This document shows, one piece after another, positions 13,901 through 25,980 of a stretch of 64,000 nt of DNA (positions within the stretch are counted from its first letter, which is position 1; every line of letters starts with the position of its first letter). The stretch comes from Gorsachius magnificus (Eukaryota > Chordata > Aves > Pelecaniformes > Ardeidae): contig CM067081.1 of NCBI GenBank assembly GCA_034008185.1, positions 104,479,265 through 104,543,264 on the forward strand, written 5' to 3'. The position numbers and the translations under genes are program-made. Under the pieces are notes generated by a model. That model searched no databases. It saw only the letters and a program-made list of their open reading frames with translations, and was not told where the DNA came from.

Positions 13901-15138
13901 TGTCGGTTTTCCAGTTACACTTTGTAAAACAAAGGAGAATAATTTAAACTACTAAGGTATTCCATTTAAAGCATGTTTCTTCTTGTTGAATAGAGTACAA
14001 AATAATTTACTTCTAAGGTTAATTGACTTCAGATCCGATATCATGGCTCAGAACAAAAATCTGGATACTTTTATCCAACCTTTTTTTTGAGAAGAATTCA
14101 GTAGAGGTTGTTCTGAATCTTCATGAAAGAAGGTGTATTATCAGCAGAAAATAATTCCTCATTATTTTTATGAAAAACACAAGGGTAGCAGAACTATACT
14201 GTGACAGATGCTCAGAATCCTGAGCATCGAGAAAGATAAGACACTGCTATCTACAAATAGATGATGATATACAAGAGGTGTCTAAGAAAATAACCTGTCC
14301 TGTCTTCTGTAACTCGTATTTAACTCTTAGATTAGAACATGGATCTACAATCCTTTCTCATAAAGGTTTGAGAGGTCATATGGCAACTGACAAGGAATAA
14401 GAGAATTGGTTGAACAGTGCATTATTCACAGAGGCCCCACATCAGGAAAGCTTTTAAAAACTGCTATTCAGGAAAATTTTAAACATATGTACATGCATAG
14501 TTGAAAGGAGCCACATGATAAAGGAAAGTTAATAAGGTTTTTTAAATGTTTTCAGATCTTGCCTAATCATAGATCCTGCAGGACAGGGGCTGTTGTTGTT
14601 TAGCTACTTTGCAGCTCTCCTTTCTGCATGCCCTGACAGAGAAACATCTTTTAGCGGTCACACAGAAGAGTTGTTTTGGGTTTGTAAGACAAGAGAAGAC
14701 ATTTTGTTGAATTTCAGAATTAAGCCCTGCCACATCTGTGGTTTACTTTGGGGGTTGATTTTGTTTTAGTGGAGAAGGGAGAACCTAGATGACTAATATG
14801 TCATCCAGGGTATTACAAATATTGACAACATACCAAAGAGATGGATGACATGGAGATGACAGTTGTGTCATTTTGCACCAGAAACTGTCTTCTAAGAGTA
14901 TGTCACAGAATGTTCTATTTGGAAATATCTATGTTGGCCCAACAGGAATGGTCTGAGCTGTGCTCTATGGTTCAGTAAAAAGGAAGAGAAACAATTTTTG
15001 GTCTTCATAAGGGGAACATACTCCCTGAACCCAGCTTCTCTACAGTGAATTCTGACTGGGTCAGTGGACACACTGAACACAGAGTGATTCTGGATCTGCT
15101 CCATGACATCATCAAAACCATAATGAAAGTAGAGGAAA
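10922..15138. other. Unassigned non-coding sequence
   Basis: No gene or transposon recognised. A slightly GC-richer stretch at about 11580-11730 has no coding or CpG-island character. A small perfect hairpin lies at 14207-14228. Poly-T and poly-A runs are short and not linked to any coding relic. Confidence 0.6.
14207..14228. repeat. Short perfect inverted repeat
   Basis: Arms of 9 bp (GATGCTCAG and its reverse complement CTGAGCATC) flank a 4-nt AATC loop. It is in AT-rich unique sequence with no T-run following, so there is no case for a terminator. It may be chance or a small template-switch event. Confidence 0.6.
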
Positions 15139-15935
15139 ATGATACCAAACTGGGAGGTGCTGTTGACTCTCCAGAGGGACCAGAGGCCTTTACAGAGGGG
15201 TCTAGATAGATTGGAGCATTGGGCTGTGATTAATGGGATGAAATTTAACAAGTTGAAATGCCAGACTCTGCACCTAGGACAGACAAATGCCAGGCACAAG
15301 TATAAATCGGGAGAGGAGTGGCTGGAGAGCAGCCCTGCAGAAAGGGACTTGGGGATGCTGGTTGACAGTAGGCTCAGCGTGAGTCAGCAGTGAGCCCTGG
15401 CAGCCAAGAGGGCAAACCCCATCCTGGGGTGCATCAAACACAGTACAACCAGCTGGTCAAAAGAGGTGATTATTCCACTGTATTCAGTACTGGTGCGGCC
15501 TCATTTTGAGTGCTCTGTGCAGTTCTGGGCCCCACAATTTAAGAAGGATGAGAAGTCCTTGAATATGTCCAGAGGAGGGCAACAAAGCTGGTGAAAGGGC
15601 TGGAAGGAATGTCCCATGAGCAGCAGCTGAGGACTTTGGGCTTGCCTAGTTTGGAGAATAGGAGGCTGAGGGGCAACCTCCTTCCTATCTACAGCTACCT
15701 GAAGAGGGGAAGTGGAGAGGGACGTGCTGAGCTCTTCTCCCTGGTATCCAGTGATAGGATGCATGGGAATGGTTCAAAGCTGCACCAGGGGAGGTTTAGA
15801 CTGGACATTAGTAAGCGTTTCTTTACTGTGAGGGCGGTCAAACCCTGGAACAGGCTTCCTGGAGAGGTGGTCAATGCCCCAAACCTGTCAATGTGTAAGA
15901 GGCGTTTGGACAATGCCCTTAATAACACACTTTAA
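15139..15935 (+). pseudogene. CR1 ORF2 C-terminal relic
   Basis: The first open part (15139-15393) encodes the post-catalytic region with KCQTLHLGQ and the AERDLGMLVDSRL block. It ends at a TGA (15391-15393) where related copies have TGT before GCCCTGG, so this is a point nonsense mutation. Further on, a one-base loss around 15550-15560 (in GATGAGAAGTCCTT) shifts the frame. The last part (15591-15935) is open through LRTLGLPSLENRRLRG, FRLDISKRFFTVRAV and WNRLPGEVV to RRLDNALNN. It ends at the TAA at 15933-15935, which is the normal ORF2 end position for this family. The catalytic motifs lie upstream of the truncation and are missing, so nothing functional can be made. Confidence 0.92.
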
Positions 15936-16003
15936 CTTTTGGTCAGCCCTGGCTACATCAGGCATTTGCACTAGATGATCATTGTAGGGCCCTTCCAACT
16001 GAA

Positions 16004-16092
16004 ATTCAATTCAATTCAATTCAATTCAATTCAATTCAATTCAATTCAATTCAATTCAATTCAATTCAATTTTATTCTATTCTATTCTATTC
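16004..16092 (+). repeat. Compound pentanucleotide microsatellite: (ATTCA)n then (ATTCT)n
   Basis: About 13 near-perfect copies of ATTCA fill 16004-16070. They are followed by TTTATTCTATTCTATTCTAT and the end of an ATTCT-type repeat to 16092. The run begins right after the CR1 3' end, so it is the element's own tail. The family's usual unit is ATTCT. The variant unit lies next to the element body and the canonical unit is distal. Confidence 0.95.
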
Positions 16093-19000
16093 GCTCCTTG
16101 TTTTCAAGAATTTCTGAGCCATTAACAGTATCTGGTATAGTCTGCTTCCCTCATGAAAGCATAACCTCAATTTTATAATAACTCTTCCTTTTGCTGAAAA
16201 AGATGACTAAATTATTATTTGTTAGTTATTCTTTGAGGAGAACAATTAACTTTCAGGAAAACTTAGTCTTATTCTTTTCAGAATTATTCATACCTAAGGG
16301 ACCAAGACTTGAAGATCATTAATAAAAACATATATGCACAATGAATAAGGTAAAGAGATAAATCTTTTGTTCTGATTCCTTTTTATCAGGCTACATTTCT
16401 GATGGTAGAAACAGACCAGTAGATGCAGAATTCCTGATTTTGTCCAATAAATCGCACAATTGCTTATTACTATATTGCTGGTTGGTTGGGTCAATTCTTC
16501 CTGCTTTTTCTCTTACTAAGAAGGGCATCTCCATTTTTATGAGTAAGTTGTAAAACTAATGGCATGTACTGAACTCCTGTAAAAGCACACATAGTAATCT
16601 ACTTTTTCTAACCTATTCAAATGAAAATTCTTTGACATTGGTAGCTAAAGCCGTACTTAATGTATATGTAGCTCACCTTTTTGCAACAGAGAACAGTTTC
16701 TGATTTGTGGTTTTTTGGGGGGCTTTTTTTTGGTTGTAATTGCTCCCATATAAATAAGTTTACTTAAATAAATGAAAACTTGTCCACCCAAACTGACAAA
16801 TTCTAGACTTAATTACTGTAATAGCCAACAGTTTCAAACTGGGGGCCTCAAATAGCTTTTCAGGTATGCAACAATTTTCGATCTGCTGACCCAACTGACA
16901 TTTTGATTTAAGTGGCTCTTTCCATCTTTTAATACCCTTGAAAATAAAACCACTTAATGAAGTCTTAAAATATGGAATAAAGAATCCAATTTTAAGCACA
17001 AAGCCATTTATCTTTGGCTCAGGAGCTGATTCAGATCAATCGGTATTTGTAGATTTAACCCCAAAATCATGGTGTGGCTCAAATGTAAGTAATAAGAATT
17101 TCAAAAGAACCTTTCATTCCAGTATGTTAGCATCAGAATGCGATTTTTTTTGTAGCTTGGCCTTTGAGCCAAAAAAGCCTCAGTTTTTCCCTGTTACTTC
17201 AGTAATTTCACTGCTTATAACTGTGTTTCATTTGTAACTCTGTAAATAAGTTATTTATGAGTTTCTGTATCAGAATTCAGGAGTAAGCCACATTTGTGAG
17301 AAATAAGAGAAGTCAAAGGTACCTGTGGAATGACTGCTACGATTGTACACTTATTTGTAGCATAGGGCTTAACTACCTCATGTTTCCATGCCCTCTGGAA
17401 TCTTGAGCAACATGGAAGCCTGTTTGCCACCACAGCTGTTTTTTTATTACTGTTTCCTGTTTATTATTCTATATATAGAACATTCAATATATGAACATTT
17501 CCTGTTCTGTTAACAATTCATACTAATTTAGCATTCCTTTACGAGCACACATGTTAAAACCTAGGCTACAGTTCAGCAAAGTATTTGAATACGTGTCACA
17601 ATTTAAGAATACAAGTAGCCTCAGTGCTGAGCTGCCTTAATTAATCAAGACAGATATAAAGCATAAGGAGAGTCAGAAATATGAGAACATCCTTTAAGCA
17701 AAAGAAAGATTAGGTTTTCATTGGAAGCTACTGTACCTCACGAGAGTTTCTGCAGACTGTTGGCAGTCGTTTAAAGAATTTAAAACCCAGCAAATTTTCA
17801 GTAATGGAATTTTACTTTGGAACACTTTATTTTAAATTAGCCATATCCCTATCAATAACAGTAAGCAATCTACAGGCATGATTCCAAACTCTTTGGCTTA
17901 TTTGAGACCTATGTGCAATGTCTTCTTCTCACTTGCCATTACTCTCTTGTGGTTGTTCACATTGCACATTGACTAAAACAGGTGAGGCAGAATATACTTA
18001 TTTCATTAGCAGTAAATGCCCTGCAGGCAAAGTTCAAGTTTTAGTTTTAATGCATACAAAAAGTGCATGAAGATCAATAATCACTTATATGTTCAAAAGC
18101 CCACTGGCTAAGTTCTCTTTTGGGACCTTATTTGTTGATTAAAAATAAAAATTATACACATTCTTATACATATGCATTTCTTGGTATAGGCCTAAAATAG
18201 AATGTATATTAAGATATGCATACATAAAACTTATGCATGTTATTATTTATAGTATAGCATATATAGGTGTATGTACATATGTAATTTTTCCATTGCTAGT
18301 AGAACATTTGTAAGCCACCTCTGGTGCTAAGTTATAGTATTTATATATATGGGATTATATAAAGCTGTATTTTATATGTATTTATATTTTATATGTACTT
18401 AATACATTAAACAACTGAGTTGTACAGACATCACCATCAACTACAATCACCATGATCATGAAAATGAGTGTCTAAAATAGGCAACAGAAATACAGAGAAG
18501 GTAGATGAGGCATCTTTAGGGGAACAATAGTTTCCATTTCCAAGATCAGATCATCCCTTTTGCCAGGTCAGATGAACAAGACATAGCCATAGAAACTGCT
18601 CGCAGGTTTTGTTCTGCTGTTTTATGCTTTAACCCTTGACAGGAAGCAAGTTCCAGTGGGATATTCAAAATACAGTTTAGATATCGGCTCTTATCAACAT
18701 TTCCACTGTGTCAGGAGAGACAGTGAAAATAAAGTTTGCTGTCTTCCCAGCTGTCTGGACAGTCTCTAACAGTGCTTGTGTGAAAATCAGAGAGTATCCC
18801 TTCTCAGTGCATTACATCTTGCATGGGTTTTGGGGGGTTTTGATAAGACTATTATATCATCTGCCAAACATGATTCATTCCAAACTTTGCAGCCTTCTCC
18901 ATCAGGTTTACCCAGTTCAGCAGTCTTACCACTTCACTGTGCTCCATGCCTCTGCCAAGCAAGAGGCAGAGAGTTCATCTCCCTAAACTGTGTCCCACTG

Positions 19001-20425
19001 GGCTGAAACTGTGCAAAAGAGTCAGAAAAAAAATAATAATAATTCTATTGTTTTTAGTTTCCCAAATACTCCGTATTTATATCTTTGCTACGCATTCATT
19101 TTATTCATTATAACATAAGTGTCCTAATTTGGGAATTTATTTCACATTGTTTCACGTTCTGGAATGCACATGGACCAAGTGTCTATCTCCTTCCTCCCTT
19201 CCGTGCTCTGGAAACAGATAGGATCTGGGCAGCACAACCACAGATGCATGTTAAATATATCAGGGCTTGTTAGTATGGTGCCAATAGCAGCACAAAAGTT
19301 AGGTAAACTGCCTTCACGCTCCAAACCAAGCACAAAAGATGGAAGCTGCTTTGCACGGTTTCCCAGCAAAGAAAAGACTCACTGCACATCAATGTGCAAA
19401 CAAGCCTCTCCTTGTTTTCACTTGAAATTAAATACTATACTGCATAATGCTGCAGTGGAAGACACTACATAATATTCTGGGATTTGACGTTTAAGAATAC
19501 AGTGATGATTAATGACATATTCTACTAGGAGAGTGTACTGCCAATTCTTGCAACTACCTACAGTAACTTCCCTTAAATCCTGAGCAGCATTTTCATAAAT
19601 GGAGAAAACTCAGTCATTGGATAGGTCTGTATTTCTACTGCAGTTCTCAGCCAGGGATGTTAAATAAGCTTCCTACGACCATTTTCTTTAACAGCATTAA
19701 TGACTTCTCTTAATTATTCTGTCTTGTTGAGAGCAGACATAAATTGTTGGCATTTTCTGATTTAAGTATTTTATGTTCTTAGATAGTATATGATTACTAG
19801 TAGTTACCACAAAGTGGGGCCTCAAATCCTGCAAAATATTCTTTCACTTTTATCAAGAAACTGGGAGTTACACAGTGGGAAGAGAAAGAGTCGGGCTTGC
19901 TCATCCTCAGGGAGTGGGGTTTCTCATTTGCATACTTCTAATTTGATGCTGACATCCAGCAAGCACCGTAATATTATGCAAAACTGACTCCTGACTTTTT
20001 AAATATTGGCAGATTTATGAGTAAACTATGCAAGATACCTCTTCAAGTAAAAATAAAATTTAACAAATTAGTGAGTTTCTCATTTTTATAATAAAATTTG
20101 AATTTTTGAATCCAGTGTATGATAGGACATAGTCCACACAATGGTATCTCTTCATGTATATTTTTATATATTTTAAAGTGTACATATTACCAGAAATATT
20201 TCAGTTTGTGTAGTCACTACTTATTTGATCTCCTCCCTTCACTCAACCCTAACCTGTTAATCGCAAATATTTCTTCCTGAAGGAGATGCATCAGGTTTCT
20301 GCTGGTAAGTCTGCCAACTTCTTTCTCGCTCTCTTTCCACAGAGTCTTTAGAATCCTATTCAGCAATAGGATTTTTAACCTGACATTCGTAAAAAATGAA
20401 AAAAATACCATTACATTCAATCCTT
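16093..20425. other. Unassigned AT-rich non-coding sequence
   Basis: No gene recognised. Several open frames of 60-100 codons are compatible with chance. A TA-rich low-complexity stretch lies at 18150-18415. Confidence 0.6.
18150..18415. repeat. TA-rich low-complexity region
   Basis: The segment is dominated by alternating T and A with ATATGCAT- and TATATGTA-like motifs, and includes repeated TTTATATGTATTTATATTTT-type units near 18370-18400. It is not a clean tandem repeat. Such tracts unwind easily, but no function is visible. Confidence 0.6.
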
Positions 20426-20536
20426 GTCAGAAAGAAAGAGAGAGAGAAAGAAAAAGAGAGTGAAGGGACATAGAGACAAAGAAAGAAAGAAAAATAAAGA
20501 AACAGAGTGACAAAAAAAGAAGAGAAAGATAAAAAG
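20426..20536 (+). repeat. Purine-rich (GA/GAAA) tract
   Basis: The plus strand is almost all purine, built from GAAA, GAGA and AAAGA units with occasional interruptions (CATAG, CAGAGTGAC). The complementary strand is a polypyrimidine tract. Its end lies about 50 bp from the 3' end of the CR1 at 20586. Mirror-like purine tracts can form triplex DNA, but that is inference. Confidence 0.8.
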
Positions 20537-20585
20537 CCTCTAAGTATTAAATTCAAAACCAGCCTAATAAAACAGTTGAGACCAC

Positions 20586-20899
20586 ATAGAATCATAGAAT
20601 CCTAGGCTAGAAGGGACCTCAGGGATCATCTGGTCCAACCTTTCTAGGCAAGAGCACAGTCTAAACAGGACAGCCCAGCACCCTGTCCAGCTGCGTCTTG
20701 AAAGTGTCCAATGGTGGCAGTCAACCACTTCCTGGGGGAGATGATTCCAATGGTTGACTGTTCTCATTGTGAAAAATTTCTCTCTCGTGTCCAATAAGAA
20801 TGTCCCCAAGAGCAACCTGTGTCCATTCCTCCTTGTCCTCTCCATGTGACTCCTTGTAAAAAGGGAGTCTCCACCTTCCTTATAGCTACCCCTTCGCAC
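20586..20899 (-). mobile_element. CR1 fragment, 5'-truncated, about 0.3 kb
   Basis: On the plus strand the segment opens with two ATAGAATC-type tail units, then GGGACCTCAGGGATCATCTG and GTCCAACC, the complement of a CR1 3' end. Read on the minus strand it encodes the last part of ORF2 with FFTMRTVNHWNHLPQEVV, the conserved block before the ORF2 stop. It ends near 20899, so only the terminal 0.3 kb was inserted. It belongs to a different subfamily from the 9455 copy because its 3' end sequence differs. Confidence 0.9.
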
Positions 20900-23800
20900 A
20901 TGAAAGATGAAGTTAAACTATAAAGCTCTATTACACATGTAACTATTCCAGCAATAAGGTAAAATCAGAAAAAAAATTGCTCTTTTTCCTACATTCTTTC
21001 AGTCAGAAATGACTGAGTTTAATTTTAAGCACGAGTAGGCCTATAAAAGCTATTAGGACTTCATAATGCCTTCAGCTAAGCATATGTGAACTGTTTGCAA
21101 GACTACAGGTAATAATGATATTTTCAGAGAGGCATCAGTCCTTTCAGTGACATAAAAAAGTATTTCACCTCAGTCTTGGAAAGCTTTCTTTTATTACAAA
21201 TATTCTGTACCCTTAACAGAACCTGAGATGTACTTTAGTAGTCAGTACCTGAGCAGGAAGCAGCTTTCTAGAGAAAACATAGTACCTTTAATGATTTCAG
21301 ATAGGTTTAGGATAGAGAGAAGTCAATGTTAAGACTTCCATTAATAAAAAACACTTAAGCAGGTGCTTCATTTTAAGCAAATAAATATCACCACTTAAAA
21401 ATATTTACCAACTACCTACACTGATACATTCTCTTTTTGTGAATCTCTTAAAAGACATAATTAGCTCTTTATCCAATTCCTTCATTTTTTTCTTGCCTTT
21501 CTGTTAAAAAGAAAAAAGCTAAATTTTATCTTAGGTTTACACATGTCAAATGATACAATGCCTGTTTATTTTTATGTCACTTAAAGTCAGGGGGGTTTTA
21601 CATAGGATGCCTTCCATTCACGGAACGTACAGACAAATTCAATTCCTGTTTCATTTTACCATATACTCTGAAAGACAAGTTTGTTCACAGCCATTATGTG
21701 ACAATGGCTATTTTTGACTCCACAAAACAGATCTAGGAGGACATTAGTCCTACTTTCTCCATTTTTTTGCTCCCAGTGTTTTAAAGGGCAACATTTTATA
21801 TGGAAACCTATGTTATGTTCAGTCATTTCTGTTTATCTGAAGATTTTTTTAAGTGACTTTGTGGCACACTGAACACGGGCAGCTTTTGCTAGAGAAAAGG
21901 CCTGAATTGCAGTGGTCCTAAGGCTACTCTACATTACACTGGGGAAGATTAACAAGAGTATTTTAAAAGTAGTTTAAAGCCACCCCTGCATACATTATGC
22001 TTTCTGTGAAGGTGAAACTAGAACTCTAATAACAAAATTTTTGTGACTTTCCCAAATGCCTCATACAACCTGAGGCTGCTCATTATTTCACCTTAAGTGG
22101 CCTGTTAATATGAGCATGTATTAACAGCAAGCAGACAGAAACCTCTCTTCCTCTCTCCCTGCTTTCCTCCTTATTACTGAAGCTGGGGTTTATTTTTAAC
22201 TGCATCTAAAAAATAAATTAATCTTCCATATTAACAGATTAATCCTCCTCGCCTCCAACAGGAGTGAGTGGTTGCCCATTCCCAGAAGATATGGCACTGC
22301 TGGAGCACCATATGGATAAAGTCTCGTTTATGTTTCTGTCTTCTTTGCATAAATCAGGAAGCTAACCCACCCCTCCAAATCAAAAGGTCACTGCCAAAAA
22401 GAATAGTAAGGAAACTCCTCCAGACTTGCTGAAAAGCATCCAGAAATACAGGAAGGCCAAAGAAGTGACAGTGATGAAATTAGCAGCCTAGTAACTGGGA
22501 TTATTTCTCTGAATACCATGTTTTTAGGTTTTAATGAAATGCTTTCACTTTCTTCTCCGTTGCACTCATTCTTTTTCCTATTTAATTTGTTGTCTTCTCC
22601 CACAAGGGAAGCAATGCATGCAGGTTATATTCTAGGGCTAGCGGTGACTTCTGTGGCAGTTCAGCCTCGCTTCTTCCCTCAGACCAGAAAACTTCCTCTG
22701 ATAGTTGTCTGCATGTCTACTAAACCGTGCTAAATTGATACAGATACTGAAATAAAGGCCCTGGTGTTTTCTCCTTTGTATTTACCAATGGCTGTCTTCT
22801 TGTGCCAGGGGGCTAGCAAGCTGCCATAAGGCGCACACATTTGCATGAGGCGATCACCTTCCTTGCTGGGCTATCAGTCCTGCATGGTTGCCTCCTGGTC
22901 CCTCTCCCCTGACACAGGGGACACACAACAAATGTCCACACAGTGTCAGATAGAGCTTCTCTTGGCATGTCAACCTACACGTTTGCATGTGGCAAGTCCC
23001 CCAGTTTGATATCTTTGCTTGCAGCAAGCCAGGAATTGAACAATAGTGTCTAGGGTCATATTTAAATTTGGGGACTCAACAAAATAGTCCAAGACTTCTA
23101 TTCAGGGCAATAACTCATCCTAAACCACATACCCAAAATATTCCAAACTGCTTTATGGATTTATACCTAGGATGAATCACTTTACCACAGCTGCCGTTTC
23201 AGCAAAATTACATAAATATTGCTTTTAGGGGGCAGGAGGGAGAGAAGGGTGATTTCTTCATATTTTGTTCCTTCTCATAAAATCACTAGATGGGGAATTT
23301 CTTCCTGCTTCCCTGCAGGAATTCTAATTGACTGACAGTTTTGAAATCTGCCATGGACTGCAGACATGTATTTATGTCTTGAATTCATTACTTGAAAGAC
23401 TACTTTGACAGTAATGGTAAATGTCACCACATACTTTGAATAGACAGTTCTCCTTAATGCTGGAGGAAGACAAGGTTGGGGAACATTAACTTTTAAATGT
23501 TTTGAAGGAATTTGACATTTACTTCCTATGCTACTATATCTCAATAAATATTTTCAAGTCAGCCACAAAGAGCTAAGTGGAGTGAACTTAAAAGGATAAG
23601 AAAGATTTGAGGTCACACAAAATAAGTACTTTAGTAACTAAGGAAGAACAAAGGGTTTCTTCTTAAAATGTGGAGTGGTTGGTAAGTTTAGATCATGTGA
23701 ATCATAAATCTTTGGAAGAATCTTGCAAATGGTTGTAGTGATGGTTCAGTGTGCATGTCCTAATGAGAAACAAAGCTCTGCGTTTTATACATCCACAGTA

Positions 23801-24764
23801 ACAATAGTGATTTTTATGTTTTCAAGCCCTACGTAAATCCTATGGCTCTAAATAATCAGGAGTTAATAGAAATTGAACTTTGTAGCACGAAAAAATATGG
23901 TTTTAGGATAGGCTTGTGATTTTCAGGTTTGCTAATATAACTTTGTTTATAATAAGCTTCGTAACCTAGGAACAAAACAAAAGAAAAACCCCAAGCAAAA
24001 AATGTTTCCTAGCAGTTGGATAATTGGTGAATATTGTCTTTTATAGATTCAGTTTCCATCCTTTTGCTACTGAAAGCAATTGTGGTAACTGGGCTAAAGG
24101 TAATTGGGCTGTTGTTGGCTGAGCCTGATGTTAGTGGAATGGAAGGATCTTAGGAGAGCACACTGCACTGGGAGATCCTTGCCATTCATCTCCTCTACTT
24201 TGTGTTCATCTTATCCTACCTCCTAGCAGAGCAACTAACCAAATGCTACAACTAGGAGAGGTAACAATGATCTGTCTTCTTTTTTGCACTGCGGCAGAAT
24301 CATCACTTGAGAGTTTTAGAGCAAATGAGTGACTTGCATCTCTCTACCTGCGCAAGAAGTTGATATATCGTGTTAAAGAGAGTTCATAGAGGAAGCATTC
24401 TCCAACTTATGCAAAAAGTGCACTTGCACAGAGAACGGTTCTATACCACAGAAGCATCTTTGACCTTAGTTTGCAATGGATTTACCCCTTACTTTCTTCT
24501 AATGAAGCCATAGAATAATTCCGTAGGAAGTCACTTAATGGAATGGTAATTAAACACTTCACTACCATGCACTTTGTATGGTTTTACATGATTTTTCACT
24601 ATCTCACATTTCTGCTAGAATCAAAGACAAAATCAGAAGTAAAATCTGAACTGATACTCTTCCTATGCTTATCTACCATGTTACACCATTTTGGTGATGG
24701 TGAGAAACCACTGGAACAAACTATTTGGCAAAACCGACTTGTCCGTTGGTTGCAGTCTTTGAAT
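20900..24764. other. Unassigned non-coding sequence
   Basis: No gene, RNA or transposon recognised. The sequence is AT-rich throughout, with open frames up to about 90 codons and no known motifs. Confidence 0.6.
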
Positions 24765-24918
24765 CCAGGCTGGATGCCATTCTGGAAAATACCTGTTAGG
24801 CAAATACAAGATACCAAGCTTAACACAGGCATAATTTGATGAATGTTTCTGACCTGTATTAAGCAAGAGTTGGACTAACTGATCTCACAGTCTCCCTGGA
24901 CTTAAAAATCTAAAAATC
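24765..24918 (+). mobile_element. Ancient CR1/L3-like 3' end relic
   Basis: The segment has GGCTGGATGCC near its start. Towards the end it has GACCTGTATTAAGCAAGAG, GTTGGACTAACTGATCTCAC and CTTAAAAATCTAAAAATC. This is the layout of the conserved 3' end of old amniote CR1/L3 elements (hydrophobic tail of ORF2, then TTGGACTAGATGA, then a T/A-rich end). It is much more diverged than the other copies, so it probably predates the bird radiation. Boundaries are approximate. Confidence 0.6.
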
Positions 24919-25599
24919 AGGATTAATCTTACCCCCATCTAGACATCGACACTGCAGAAGTCCGTGCCAGAGCCAGTTGCCTAGCCTCCCTTTATAACTG
25001 TTGGGAGATGAATAGCACCTCTAGGTCATGATTCATCTCACCCTAATGTAGACATCTGAAACGGTGCTTATTTTTCTCCACCAAGTATAAAAAGAGTCTA
25101 GACAGGTAGCTCAGACATAAATGTTACATTATGTTCATCTGAAGTTAGGCAAAATGAAATGAAACCATAAATCCAGATGTCTTGGTAGTATGAATCCCAT
25201 GAATGGTCTAGAAAATGCTAAAAAACCCTTACGGTCAACTTTTTGTGTATACCAACAGCTTTGTTTTATACCTAATATCTGGCAGCCACTCTGAGGTAGT
25301 GTGTATGGTACCTCAGCTTTCAGCCCTGTGGTCCAGAGGGAAGAATACTTGCTCTGTATCCTAGGCCATTACAGCTCTGAGGAAGAAATTCCCCTTTCAT
25401 GGGAATGGAGAACTGAGATATTTGCCAGCTTAACACACACTCTCCATCTCTTTCTTTGTATGTGAGACTATGTGCATAGCTGTCCCAATGTGTTCAGTTG
25501 TTCAGGAAGTGAGACAAAATCCTGGCTATGATGGGACCTTAAACAGGGGAAAGGTCAATGATAAAGGAATGACAAAGTTTGATTTTATCATATGGCTCC
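24919..25599. other. Unassigned sequence upstream of the GC-rich block
   Basis: Ordinary AT-rich sequence. A plus-strand open frame begins at 25470 and runs into the GC-rich block (to 26045). Its product has no recognisable domain, and it ends in the microsatellite, so it is not called as a gene. Confidence 0.5.
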
Positions 25600-25980
25600 A
25601 TTTCCCAGCATCAGCAGACACCAGCAATTCTGAGCGTACGCCGCCAGCTGCCTTGTTTGCTGCTATTTCTGTGAAGGCTGCACCGGGAGCTGAACATCCT
25701 GGGGAAGCGTTTGAGCTGCCACTGCGGGGAGAAGAGAACCAGATGAGCATGCAGACAGCACTGGGAACGGTCCCCGCCTGCCTGCTGAAGCAGCGGGGTG
25801 GCTTTTGGGCTGGGGCCAGGGGTGCTCAGCAGCGCGATGTGATGTGCTTCCCAGGAAGGAGACCTAGGCACCCGCCTGGGGGGACGCTGCAGTGCCCCTG
25901 GCCTCCGCTTCCGCCGCCGAGCCCCCCTGCCCTTCCCTCTCGGTGTGTCCCAGCTGCCGTCCTTGGGTCATGGTGTCCGT
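25600..25980. other. GC-rich block, first half
   Basis: GC content rises sharply here, with CpG-containing stretches such as GCGTACGCCGCCAGC near 25636 and TTCCGCCGCCGAGCC near 25909. It is separated from the stronger CpG island at 26341 by the TA/CA microsatellite. It may be the outer part of the same island, interrupted later by repeat expansion and a CR1 insertion. No coding signature is recognised. Confidence 0.55.

Larger units (their letters stand above)
15139..16092 (+). mobile_element. CR1 retrotransposon, 5'-truncated, with pentanucleotide tail
   Basis: This plus-strand CR1 begins abruptly near 15139 at the sequence encoding the end of the reverse-transcriptase region (GATACCAAACTGGGAGGTGC). 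It continues through the ORF2 C-terminus and a short 3' untranslated region with GATGATCATTGTAGGGCCC and CCTTCCAACTGAAA, then a long pentanucleotide tail. The body matches the CR1 type that normally ends in repeated ATTCT, a family I associate with Neoaves. Sequence integrity is good, with only a few lesions, so it appears fairly young compared with the relics at 24765 and 44620. No clear target-site duplication was seen. Confidence 0.95.

Noticed and set aside
15975..16178. Open frame encoding a repeated five-residue unit (FNSIQ)
   Set aside because: It is only the translation of the ATTCA microsatellite in the CR1 tail.
16938..17237. 99-codon plus-strand frame with an internal GTAAGT donor-like site near 17085
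   Set aside because: No convincing acceptor upstream and no recognised domain.
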